Assembly: GCF_000283655.1 (NCBI RefSeq)
Contig: NC_016624.1
Coordinates: forward strand, 408,501 to 472,500
DNA from: Azospirillum lipoferum 4B
GTDB lineage: Bacteria; Pseudomonadota; Alphaproteobacteria; Azospirillales; Azospirillaceae
Length of the DNA: 64,000 nt
Direction of reading: 5' to 3'
The notes beneath the pieces are model-generated. The model had not been told where the DNA came from. It saw nothing but the letters and a program-made list of their open reading frames with translations, and made no database searches. The translations under genes and the position numbers were made by a program. Shown in pieces: positions 53,576 through 64,000 of the stretch; positions within the stretch are counted from its first letter, which is position 1, and each line of letters starts with the position of its first letter.

Positions 53576-54922
53576 TCAGGCGGCGGCGCGCGCCTGGGCG
53601 AGGGGAGCGATGCGGGCCAGAACCGCCGGCTCGATCGCCACCTGCAGATGGGCGTGGCTGTCGTCGTCGCGGCGGCCGATCACCTCGCCATGGGCGTAGA
53701 GCCAAGCCAGGGTCGCCCCGTCGCCATGCTCCACATCCAGTTCCACCAACTCGCGGCCGGCGGTCATCCGGTCGTCGAGGATGCGGAACAGCGTGTCCAG
53801 CCGGTCCCCCGTCGCCGCCGAAACGGCGCAGGTGTTGCCGGACCGTCCGGCGCGGGCGAGCACGGCGTCCAACTCGGCCCCGTCCAGCAGGTCGATCTTG
53901 TTGGAAACCTCGACCACGCGGGGATCGCGCTCCGGATCGATGCCGAGGTCGGTCAGGATCGCCTCCACGTCGGCCTTCTGGGCCTCGGTATCGGGATGGG
54001 CGATGTCTCGGACATGCAGGATGATATCGGCCGACTGCACCTCCTCCAGCGTGGCGCGGAAGGCCGCGACCAGATGGGTCGGCAGGTCGGAGATGAAACC
54101 GACCGTGTCGGACAGGATCACCTTGCGGCCCGACGGCAGCACCACCTGACGCATGGTCGGGTCGAGCGTCGCGAACAGCAGGTTCTTGGCGAACACGTCG
54201 GCACCGGCCATCCGGTTGAACAGGGTGGATTTGCCGGCGTTGGTGTAGCCGACCAGCGCCACCACCGGGTAGGGCACCTTGGCCCGCGCCTTGCGGTGCA
54301 GGCCGCGGGTGCGGCGGACGTCGTCCAGTTCCCGCTTGATCTTGACGATGCGGTTGCCGATCAGGCGGCGGTCGATCTCAAGCTGCGATTCACCAGGGCC
54401 GCCGAGGAAGCCGAAGCCGCCGCGCTGGCGCTCGAGGTGGGTCCAGGACCGCACGAGCCGGGACTTCTGGTAGGTCAGCGATGCCAGTTCGACCTGAAGC
54501 TGGCCTTCATGGGTGCGGGCGCGGGCACCGAAGATCTCCAGGATCAGGCCGGTGCGGTCGATCACCTTGGTCCCGAACGCCTTTTCCAGATTGCGTTGCT
54601 GCACCGGGGTCAGCGCATGGTCGACGATGACGAGGTCGATGTCCTCGCCCGCCTCCCGCGCGTCGTCCAGCAGCTTGGCATACTGCTCGATGGCACCGCC
54701 GCCCAGCAGGGTGGCCGGGCGCGGCTGGTTGACCTTGACGACGGCGGCCTGCGCCACCTCAAGCTCGATGGCCGCCGCCAGTCCCACCGCCTCTTCAAGC
54801 GAGGCCTCGGGGCTGCGGTCGGTCTCGGTCCCGCGAAGGACCGGGTGGAGGACAAGGGCACGGCCCAGGCTGGACCGCGGGGTTTCGATGGTATTCGTGT
54901 CGGTATTCGGATTCGTACCCAT
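53576..54922 (-). CDS. hflX: Ribosome-associated GTPase HflX
   Basis: GTPase of 448 residues that splits or rescues stalled ribosomes in characterised bacteria. The N-terminal HflX domain carries EEAVGLAAAIELEV, ATLLGGGAIEQYA and VDHALTPVQQRNLEKAFGTKVIDRTGLILEIF (shortened). The glycine-rich linker RQRGGFGFLGGPGESQLEIDRR precedes the G domain: G1 GYTNAGKST, G3 DTVGFISDLP, G4 NKIDLL. AAGGAA lies before the ATG at 54922, preferred over one 29 codons upstream. hfq, usually next to hflX in chromosomes of proteobacteria, is not adjacent, so this may be a relocated or second copy. Confidence 0.9.
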   Translation of the reverse strand: MGTNPNTDTNTIETPRSSLGRALVLHPVLRGTETDRSPEASLEEAVGLAAAIELEVAQAAVVKVNQPRPATLLGGGAIEQYAKLLDDAREAGEDIDLVIVDHALTPVQQRNLEKAFGTKVIDRTGLILEIFGARARTHEGQLQVELASLTYQKSRLVRSWTHLERQRGGFGFLGGPGESQLEIDRRLIGNRIVKIKRELDDVRRTRGLHRKARAKVPYPVVALVGYTNAGKSTLFNRMAGADVFAKNLLFATLDPTMRQVVLPSGRKVILSDTVGFISDLPTHLVAAFRATLEEVQSADIILHVRDIAHPDTEAQKADVEAILTDLGIDPERDPRVVEVSNKIDLLDGAELDAVLARAGRSGNTCAVSAATGDRLDTLFRILDDRMTAGRELVELDVEHGDGATLAWLYAHGEVIGRRDDDSHAHLQVAIEPAVLARIAPLAQARAAA

Positions 54923-55436
54923 AGGGTTCCTTCGTCGGCCCGGCGCCGGATGCGCGGGCAGGCTGCGAAAATCCGGCATTCGACGCTGCCGGAGTGCGTG
55001 CATCGCCACAGGATGCAGATAGGAGAGGCCCTCTCCGGCCCGGCCGGCGGCGCCCGATCCCGGGGGAGGGGGGCCCGGGGGAGTCTGGCAGCCTGCTCTT
55101 CATCAGGCCGGAGAGGAAAGCGTCGGCATGCCCGAGTTGGGGGACGCCGAACTGGAGAACTCAGATCAAGGAAATCACCAAAGTTGCCGTGGAGCCCCAG
55201 GGGTGGGGGTCGACACGGGGTATCCGACCAGGGTTGCGGGCCAGGATTTTTGGGCAAGCTCGGCGTCACCGCCGACACTGCTTTAAATGAGGATTTAGCC
55301 GCTTAAAACAAGGGTTCTGGACCGATTTTTCCGATCATTCCGCAGGCTGGTCCGGCACGGGTGACTGCCGCGGGACCGGCCCGGAACACCCAGATGGGGA
55401 CTGGCACGGCGGCCGCAAGAGGGGCTGGATGAGAAA
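54923..55436. other. 514-bp gap upstream of hflX
   Basis: No gene recognised. The part next to hflX must hold its promoter. The region around 55260-55340 is somewhat AT-richer. The stop side toward 55437 belongs to the lactate-permease terminator. Confidence 0.4.
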
Positions 55437-55470
55437 AACGCCGCCCCCCGAAACGTGACCGGGGGGCGTT
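55437..55470 (-). terminator. Rho-independent terminator of the lactate permease gene
   Basis: Inverted repeat CGCCCCCCG (55442-55450) and CGGGGGGCG (55460-55468) followed, on the minus strand, by a GTTTTTC run. It lies about 35 bp after the permease stop at 55504. Confidence 0.85.
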
Positions 55471-55503
55471 CAACTGTCATGACCATGCGAGCTTCGCCGT
55501 CCG

Positions 55504-56991
55504 CTATGCCAGGCCCCAGGCCTTGGCCCCGGCCACCAGGACGACGACGACCAGCAGCGACAGGATCGTCGCCAGCCCGATCGGCAGGGCACGGCGGTAA
55601 ATAGCGCCTTCCGCCTGTTGCAGCCCGACGAGGCCGGCGGCGAGCACGATGCGGCCGGGGGTCAGCATGGTGCAGATGCTCCCCGAAACGGTCTGGATCG
55701 CCGCGGTCAGCATGGGTGGCAGGCCGCTTTCGGCGGCAAGGCTCAGCTGGATGTGCATCATCAGGGCGTTGGACGCGGTGTTGGAGCCGGTCAGCATGCC
55801 GGCGGCACCGCCGAAGACCGGGGTCGCCAGCACGGCGAAGCGTCCGGCGACCTCGCGCCATGCCTGCCCGAACATCGCCGCACCGCCGGAAGCGGCCATG
55901 AAGGCGGCAAATTCGACGAAGACCAGCGTGGCGGCCATCGGCACCAGCGCTGCGCGCAGGGCTCCGCGGACCACCTCGCCCGCCTTGGCGGCCGGCAGTC
56001 CGGCCAGCAGGATGGCGGCGATCACCACCAGCCATGTCGCGGGATGGCGCAGCAGGGCCAGCGGGGCCAGCCCGCCGAACGGGTCGAGCACCAGCCAGCG
56101 GCCTGTCCAGTCCGACAGCGGCGGCAGCAGCCGCGTCGCCATCAGCGCGGCGATCAGCAGCACATAGGGCCAAAGCCGCTCCATCAGCCCCGCCATCGCC
56201 ATTCGCGGCCCGTCGTCGCTGCGCAGCAGGCGCGGCCCCTCCACCAGCACCAGAAGGACGCCCGTCGCCAGCCCGCCGCCCAGTTCCGGCGCGACGAAGC
56301 GGTTGGTCAGCCAGATCAGTCCGGCCAGACAGAGCAGGAGGGCCACATCGGCCGTCCGGTCGCGCAGGGTGGAGCGCAGGCCGCAGCCGTGGATCAGCCC
56401 CCAGAACACCGGCAGCAGGCAGGGCAGCACGACCGCCATCAGCAGGGCGCTGGCCGTCCCGAGCTCGGTGAAGGTCACGCCGATCAACTCGGCCCCGACC
56501 CGCGTGCCGACCCCCATCGCGCCCCAGGCCGCCAGCACCTGACTGAACAGGCCGAGGGCGGCGGCCTGGACCGGCGGCAGCCCCATGTGGCGCAGCATGG
56601 CAAGGGCCACGACCAGACCGACGCCGAATCCCGTTACCGACTCCGCGAAGGGACCGACCAGGAAGCAGGCGACGAAGACGGCGCGCCGGCGGTTCTCCTG
56701 CGCGACGGCGGCGGATTGGATGCCGCGGGCCTCGTAAGCGCGGTGGAACAGCAGGCCGGCGGCGATGATCGACATGGCATGCCACGCCAGCCATGCCCCT
56801 TCGCCCGCCTTGACCGCCGCCATGGTCAGCACGGACATGTCCGGCATCCCGGCGAGCGGAGCCTGCGCGACGATCATCGTCACGAACGCCAGCGTCATGC
56901 CGGCCAGCCCGGCCGTCAGCAGGCTGACGCGGCGGGAGGCAAGGAGCAGGATCGTGCCGACGAGCGGCATCATGTGGAAGGCCAGGGTCAT
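55504..56991 (-). CDS. L-lactate permease family transporter (LldP-like)
   Basis: Membrane transporter of 495 residues with about 12-13 helices. Family features include VGPFAESVTGFGVGLVVALAML, LGLFSQVLAAWGAMGVGT, PVFGGAAGMLTGSNTASNALMM and GSICTMLTPGRIVLAAGLVGLQ, as in LldP/GlcA lactate and glycolate permeases. It would import lactate or a related 2-hydroxy acid with protons. No lactate dehydrogenase is adjacent. A palindrome ATACTAGTAT at 57052-57061, 60 bp upstream of the start, could be a GntR-type operator, but no such regulator is in the window. The ATG has only a weak ribosome site. Confidence 0.85.
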   Translation of the reverse strand: MTLAFHMMPLVGTILLLASRRVSLLTAGLAGMTLAFVTMIVAQAPLAGMPDMSVLTMAAVKAGEGAWLAWHAMSIIAAGLLFHRAYEARGIQSAAVAQENRRRAVFVACFLVGPFAESVTGFGVGLVVALAMLRHMGLPPVQAAALGLFSQVLAAWGAMGVGTRVGAELIGVTFTELGTASALLMAVVLPCLLPVFWGLIHGCGLRSTLRDRTADVALLLCLAGLIWLTNRFVAPELGGGLATGVLLVLVEGPRLLRSDDGPRMAMAGLMERLWPYVLLIAALMATRLLPPLSDWTGRWLVLDPFGGLAPLALLRHPATWLVVIAAILLAGLPAAKAGEVVRGALRAALVPMAATLVFVEFAAFMAASGGAAMFGQAWREVAGRFAVLATPVFGGAAGMLTGSNTASNALMMHIQLSLAAESGLPPMLTAAIQTVSGSICTMLTPGRIVLAAGLVGLQQAEGAIYRRALPIGLATILSLLVVVVLVAGAKAWGLA

Positions 56992-57139
56992 GATCGGGCA
57001 GGGGGTGTCCGGAAGGGGAGGGCCGGCACTGACGGCGGCCGTCTCCTTGGGATACTAGTATATCTCCATAGCTGCAACCTTGCCGGGCCTCGGCGGCAGG
57101 GGGGAAGCTATGCGCAGAGCTATGGGCATCCGGAGCGTC

Positions 57140-59863
<2,724 letters not shown>

Positions 59864-59874
59864 GAAGTGCCTCT

Positions 59875-60068
59875 CTGGTTGACCAAAGGCGATCACATCT
59901 GGAAACCAAGGCCCTATGAGGGTGCTCTCGTCATCCCCGCGAAGGCGGGGATCCAGGAAACTCTTGTGGAAAACAGCTGGTATGGCTGGATTCCCGCCTT
60001 CGCGGGAATGACGGGTTTCACCTGCATAGGGTCATGGTTGCCAATTGCGATCACCCTGCTGGTTGACC
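59875..60068. repeat. MITE-like palindromic element abutting the ATPase start
   Basis: Relative of the element at 5165. It has a 10-bp flanking duplication CTGGTTGACC (59875-59884 and 60059-60068), imperfect terminal inverted repeats (about 59888-59918 and 60026-60056, GGCGATCACAT and GGTGATCGCAA on the two strands) and the hairpin core (59929-59956 and 59986-60013). It lies directly upstream of the ATPase ribosome site, so the element must be transcribed as its leader or supply its promoter. Confidence 0.75.
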
Positions 60069-60135
60069 CCGACAGTAGAGCATCGGGCCGGCAAGACGTC
60101 TTTAATCTGGCTCAATCATCGAATGGTCCGGTGTC

Positions 60136-62742
60136 TTAACCGAAGCCGGGACGCGGGCGGCCTGATTCGGCCAGCACCGTATCCAGCACGCCGACCAGAT
60201 GTTCGATGCGGTAGGGCTTGGGCAGAACCATCACGCCGGTGGCGCGGGCCACCTCCTCGCTGTAGCCGGTCGCCAGCACCACCGGAAGGCCGGGGTAGAG
60301 GCGCCGCACCGTGCGGGCCAGATCGACGCCGCTCATGGTGCCGGGCATCACCACGTCGCTGAACAGCAGGTCGAACCGGCCGGCCGCCAGCAGCGGCAGG
60401 GCTTCGTCGGCGGTGGCGGCGCGGGTGATGGTGAAGCCGGCATCCTCCAGCGCCGTGGCGACGGTCAGGGCGACGATCGGGTCATCCTCCACCACCAGCA
60501 CATGGCCGCCTTTGCGGGTGGCGCCGGCCGCCTCGGCCGCCGGCTCGGTCTCTGCCTGCGGGGCGGTGCCGGAACGGCGGATCAGCAGCCCGATGGTGGT
60601 GCCGCGCCCCTCCTCGCTGTCGATCCAGGCGGTGCCGCCGCAATGGCGGGCGAAGCCGTAGACCTGCGACAGGCCGAGCCCGCTGCCCTTGCCGATCTCC
60701 TTGGTGGTGAAGAAGGGATCGAAGGCGCGCGCCCTCACCTCGGCCGGCATGCCGGTGCCGGTGTCGCTGACCGTCAGCCGCACGAAGTCGCCGGACAGCC
60801 CGTCGGGCGCGTGCGGATCTCCCGGCTCCAGCGTCGCATTGTCCGCACGGATGGCCAGCACCCCGCCCTCCGGCATCGCATCGCGCGCATTGACCACGAG
60901 GTTCAGCAGGGCCAGTTCCAGCTGCGTCGCATCGACCTCCACCGGCCACAAACCGGTGGTGAAGTCGATCTCCAGCCGGATGTCGGCGCGCAGCGCCCGG
61001 TTCAGCAGTTCCGACATGCCGAGCACGCGGTCGCGCAGATCGACCGTTTCCGGCCGCAGGGCCTGGCGGCGGGCGAAGGCCATCAGCTGCTGCACCAGCT
61101 TGGCGCCGCGGTCCACCGCCTGCCGGCCGGCATCGACCAGCGGCTGGATGCGCGTCCCCTCCGCCCGCTTCTCGATCATGTGCAGGCAGCCGGACAGGGC
61201 CTGGAGCAGGTTGTTGAAGTCGTGGGCGACGCCGCCGGTCATCTGGCCCAGCGCCTCGGTCTTCTGGGTCTGCAGCAGCGCCACCTGCACGCGCTCGCGC
61301 TCGGCCACCTCCTCGGCGACGCGGGCCTCGGTGACGTCGCTGCCCTCCACGAACAGGCCGGTGACCCGTCCCGCCTCGTCCTTGATCGGCTGGTAGACGA
61401 AGGTGAGATAGCGTTCCTCCAGCGGTCCGTCCGGACGGCGCTGGAAGCGGATGGGCATGTTCCGCCCGACGAAGGTCTCGCCGGAGCTGTAGACGCGGTC
61501 GAGCAACTCGAAGAAGCCTTGCCCCTCCACCTCCGGCAGGACCTCGCGCGCGGGGCGGTCCACCACATCGCGCTTGCCGACGAGCTGAAGGTAGGTGTCG
61601 TTCGCCAATTCGAAGATATGCGTCGGCCCGCGCAGCACGCACATGAAGCCGGGCGCCTGCCGGAACAGGGCGCGCAGCCGCTCCCCCTCCGCCGCCAGCC
61701 GGGCGTTGGCGGCCTCCACCGCGGCACGTTCGCGCATCAGCGCCTGGTTGGCGGCGCGCAGTGCCGTTTCGGCCAGTGCGCGCTCCACCGCCGCCCAGGT
61801 CCGCTCCGCCACATCCTCCGCCAGGGCGGCGTCGGCCTCGGTCCAGTGGCGCGGCTTGGCCTCGTGCAGATAGAGGATGGCGGTCAGCTGCCCGGCCTTC
61901 AGCAGCGGCACCACCAGAAGCGACCGCACCCCGATGGCGGCGAAGTCCTCCGCCGGGCCGCTGCCGGAGGTGCGCCGGTCGGTCGTCACATCGTCGACGC
62001 GCAGCGTGTATCCGGCCCGCAATTCGGCCATCACCGCGGGGCCGAGGCTGTCGAGCGGCCGGGTCTCCCCGGACAGGCTGGCCATCCCGCTGTCGCTCCA
62101 GCCGCGCTCTACCAGGACCATGGTACCGGTGGGATCGATGCGGCCGTAGCCGGCCCGCGCCACCCCCAGATGGCGGCCTATCGCCTCCGCGGCGGCGGCG
62201 GTGACGCCGACCGGGTCGTTCAGCCCGCGCAGCCTTTCCGCCAGATCGAGCTGGAAGGTCAGCCGCCGTTCGGCGAGTACACGGGCGGTGTTCTCGGTGC
62301 AGGCGCAGAACATGCCGGCGACGCGGTCGGTCTCGTCGCGGACCGGGCTGTAGGAGAAGGTGAAATAGGTCTCCTCCCGGTAGCCGTGGCGTTCCATCAC
62401 CAGCAGCCGGTCCTCGTGGTAGGTCGCCTCGCCGGCCAGGGCCCGCACCGCCAGCGGGGACAGATCCTCCCAGATGTCGGCCCACACCTCGGCGAAGGGG
62501 CGGCCCAGCGCCTCCGGCTTGTCGCCCAGGATCGGGCGGTAGCTGTCGTTGTAGAGAAAGGTCAGCTCCGGCCCCCAGACCGCGAACATCGGGAAGCAGG
62601 AGGTCAGCATCAGGTTGACGAGGGTGCGCAGCGACTGCGGCCAGTCCTCGGCCCGGCCGAGCGGGGTGGCGGACCAGTCCATCGCCCGCATCCGCGCGCC
62701 CATCTCGCCGCCGGTGAAGATGTCCGGCGCGCCCCCCGGCAT
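60136..62742 (-). CDS. Hybrid sensor histidine kinase (PAS-GAF-PAS-HisKA-HATPase-REC)
   Basis: Soluble hybrid kinase of about 868 residues. Order: PAS-like module (MDWSATPLGRAEDWPQSLRT start, FLYNDSYRPILGDKPEALG), GAF domain (LVERGWSDSGMASLSGE ... VRSLLVVPLLKAGQL), PAS (FRQAPGFMCVLRGPTHIFELAN), HisKA with phospho-His in GGVAHDFNNLLQALSG, HATPase (LLNLVVNARDAMPEGG, GKGSGLGLSQVYG) and a C-terminal receiver (VLVVEDDPIVALTVA, phospho-Asp in DLLFSDVVMPG, Lys in MVLPKPYR). The start is uncertain: the ATG at 62742 has GGGAA 7 nt upstream, while ATG at 62832 or TTG at 62931 would lengthen it. There is no membrane segment and no partner regulator nearby. It lies alone between the MITE and the antiporter. 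Confidence 0.83.
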   Translation of the reverse strand: MPGGAPDIFTGGEMGARMRAMDWSATPLGRAEDWPQSLRTLVNLMLTSCFPMFAVWGPELTFLYNDSYRPILGDKPEALGRPFAEVWADIWEDLSPLAVRALAGEATYHEDRLLVMERHGYREETYFTFSYSPVRDETDRVAGMFCACTENTARVLAERRLTFQLDLAERLRGLNDPVGVTAAAAEAIGRHLGVARAGYGRIDPTGTMVLVERGWSDSGMASLSGETRPLDSLGPAVMAELRAGYTLRVDDVTTDRRTSGSGPAEDFAAIGVRSLLVVPLLKAGQLTAILYLHEAKPRHWTEADAALAEDVAERTWAAVERALAETALRAANQALMRERAAVEAANARLAAEGERLRALFRQAPGFMCVLRGPTHIFELANDTYLQLVGKRDVVDRPAREVLPEVEGQGFFELLDRVYSSGETFVGRNMPIRFQRRPDGPLEERYLTFVYQPIKDEAGRVTGLFVEGSDVTEARVAEEVAERERVQVALLQTQKTEALGQMTGGVAHDFNNLLQALSGCLHMIEKRAEGTRIQPLVDAGRQAVDRGAKLVQQLMAFARRQALRPETVDLRDRVLGMSELLNRALRADIRLEIDFTTGLWPVEVDATQLELALLNLVVNARDAMPEGGVLAIRADNATLEPGDPHAPDGLSGDFVRLTVSDTGTGMPAEVRARAFDPFFTTKEIGKGSGLGLSQVYGFARHCGGTAWIDSEEGRGTTIGLLIRRSGTAPQAETEPAAEAAGATRKGGHVLVVEDDPIVALTVATALEDAGFTITRAATADEALPLLAAGRFDLLFSDVVMPGTMSGVDLARTVRRLYPGLPVVLATGYSEEVARATGVMVLPKPYRIEHLVGVLDTVLAESGRPRPGFG

Positions 62743-63239
62743 GCTCCGGTTCCCGATGCCTGCGCCGTCCATATCGCGGCTGCCGGCGTGACGAAGCCGG
62801 GCCGCATCCGCCCAGATCCGATCGGCCATCATGCGCCGGACACCCCGGAGACGGCCACGGAGACGGTCATCCACATGCCATTCACATCGACCTGCGCCGG
62901 TCCCAGACGCCGATGCCGAATGCTCCGACAAAAAATGTGGGATTTGTTCCGAATCATGGCGCGAGAATATTCAATCGTCCGAGGAGTGGCAATCCAGGTC
63001 CTCTAGCCATTTGGGAGTAGGTTTCTTGCCTCGTCATGCCGGCGTGACATCAAGCCACCTGCCGATGTTGTCGAGATCATTGCAACTTCCATCGGTTTCT
63101 TGTGCTGTTCCGGCCATGTCGAGACGCGAGATCCCGATCCGGCTGCCTGATCCGGGGTGTCGAAGCGCGCGTTTCTCACTCGGCCGGGCGGCAGTTGCCT
63201 GCCATCTCGCCAGCCATCACGTTGCATCGGAGAAAGCCC
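62743..63239. other. Divergent promoter region between hybrid kinase and antiporter
   Basis: 497 bp between the chosen kinase start and the antiporter. The first 190 bp may be kinase coding sequence if it starts upstream. Around 62930-63120 the sequence is AT-richer and probably holds both promoters. No other gene or clear repeat was found. Confidence 0.45.
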
Positions 63240-64000
63240 TTGGGTCCGTTCGACCTCTCCGCGATCCTGCTGACCCTGGCAGCCGCCTTCGGCTTCATCA
63301 ATTACCGATGGTTGAAGCTGCCCAGCACCATCGCGCTGTTCCTCGAAGGGCTGGTCCTGGCCCTGCTGGTCAGCGGCGCCGACAGCGTGGCGGCATCGCT
63401 CGGCATCGGCAACTGGCTGCGCCACCTGATAGACCGGATCAGCCTGCCGGACATCCTGCTCGACGGCATCCTCAGCCTGCTGCTCTATGCCGCTGCGGTG
63501 AACGAGGATCTCTGCGCCCTGCTGAAGCGGAAATGGACGGTGCTGGCGCTGGCGACGCTTGGCGTCCTGATCTTCACCGCCCTGATGGGGGCCGGGCTGC
63601 ACGTCATCTTCGGGTTGGTCGGCGTCGGCGTGCCGCTGATCTGGTGTCTGGTGCTTGGTGCAGCCATCGCGCCGACCGACCCGGTGGCGGTGCACGGCAT
63701 CCTGGAACGGCTGCCGGTTCCCGACACGCTCCGCTCGGTGATCTCGGGCGAAAGCCTGTTCAACGACGGCGTCGGGGTGGTGGCGTTCGTGACCCTGCTG
63801 CATCTCGCCACCGGCAGCGAACAGGATCTGACCGCCGGCGAAGTGGCCTTCGATTTTCTGAAGGAGGCGTTCGGCGGTGCGGCGCTCGGCTTCGCCGGCG
63901 GTTGGGTCGCCTATCAGGCGAAGCGGCGGGTCGACGAGAGCACGGTGGAGCTGACGATCTCGCTGGCCCTGGCGTTGGGGACCTATTCTCTGGCAAATCA
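63240..64000 (+). CDS. CPA1-family Na+/H+ antiporter (3' end missing)
   Basis: Membrane antiporter running off the window with 253 codons visible and no stop. I read it directly from the sequence: it starts LGPFDLSAILLTLAAAFGFINY and continues with about seven helices. The CPA1 ion-path motifs are present: IAPTDPVAVHGIL, then SGESLFNDGVGVVAFV (transport aspartate), then FGGAALGFAGGWVAY. The start is a TTG at 63240 with GGAGA about 7 nt upstream; no ATG occurs between an upstream stop and the first helix. It would exchange Na+ or K+ for protons at the inner membrane. The regulatory C-terminus, if any, lies beyond the window. Confidence 0.85.
   Translation, partial: MGPFDLSAILLTLAAAFGFINYRWLKLPSTIALFLEGLVLALLVSGADSVAASLGIGNWLRHLIDRISLPDILLDGILSLLLYAAAVNEDLCALLKRKWTVLALATLGVLIFTALMGAGLHVIFGLVGVGVPLIWCLVLGAAIAPTDPVAVHGILERLPVPDTLRSVISGESLFNDGVGVVAFVTLLHLATGSEQDLTAGEVAFDFLKEAFGGAALGFAGGWVAYQAKRRVDESTVELTISLALALGTYSLAN

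Noticed and set aside
63003-63803. Open frame opposite the antiporter gene
   Set aside because: The plus-strand frame encodes clear CPA1 motifs; the minus-strand product is a Gln/Asp-rich shadow.

Overview
The window is GC-rich DNA with alphaproteobacterial gene content, most like a secondary replicon (megaplasmid or chromid) of Azospirillum or a close relative. The reasons are a RepA-type initiator flanked by iterons and followed by parA-parB, a sugar dehydrogenase that resembles (from memory) the Azospirillum brasilense L-arabinose 1-dehydrogenase, and a dense load of transporters, sensors and regulators. The genus is an inference. No rRNA, tRNA or CRISPR array was seen.

Layout. 1-3.8 kb: end of a pentose cluster (XylH-like permease, aldose dehydrogenase, XylD-type aldonate dehydratase). 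4.0-5.4 kb: AT-richer island with a lone PD-(D/E)XK-like protein and a MITE-like repeat. 5.9-9.4 kb: ribonuclease J and a PAS/GGDEF diguanylate cyclase. 9.7-16.7 kb: RND efflux pump with a divergent TetR regulator, a universal stress protein and a second, similar TetR regulator. 16.7-24.3 kb: MFS transporter divergent from an operon of polar-amino-acid-type ABC transporter, 2-hydroxyacid dehydrogenase, LacI regulator and MhpD-like hydratase, with a CG-centred palindrome in the shared promoter region. 24.4-26.2 kb: SoxR divergent from an HPP-CBS membrane protein, with a SoxR box between them.

26.4-31.6 kb is the replicon core: repA among 14 iterons (interrupted by a nested palindromic repeat), a CDF cation exporter, and parA-parB. 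Next to parB lies a two-gene unit: a 999-residue protein joining a catalase-like domain to a LodA-type cysteine tryptophylquinone oxidase, and a LodB-like flavoprotein overlapping its stop codon. This is the most unusual system in the window.

36-41.2 kb: malonyl-CoA synthetase, polysaccharide deacetylase, and clear BtsS/BtsR (pyruvate-sensing LytS/LytTR) homologues. 41.5-46.6 kb: a second TetR/RND locus whose membrane fusion gene carries a one-base frameshift. 46.6-51.2 kb: orphan TAXI receptor, a CBM60-like/beta-helix protein and a BrkB-family membrane protein. 51.2-53.5 kb: a YbdD-like small protein divergent from CstA, with three direct repeats at 21-bp period between them. These are the likely targets of BtsR, which would make a pyruvate-responsive uptake circuit spread over 15 kb. 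53.6-64 kb: HflX, lactate permease, P-type cation ATPase with a MITE just upstream of its start codon, a large hybrid histidine kinase and the 5' part of a CPA1 Na+/H+ antiporter.

A 14-16 bp palindrome (TGTGGGACGTCCCACA and variants) recurs five times, always between genes.
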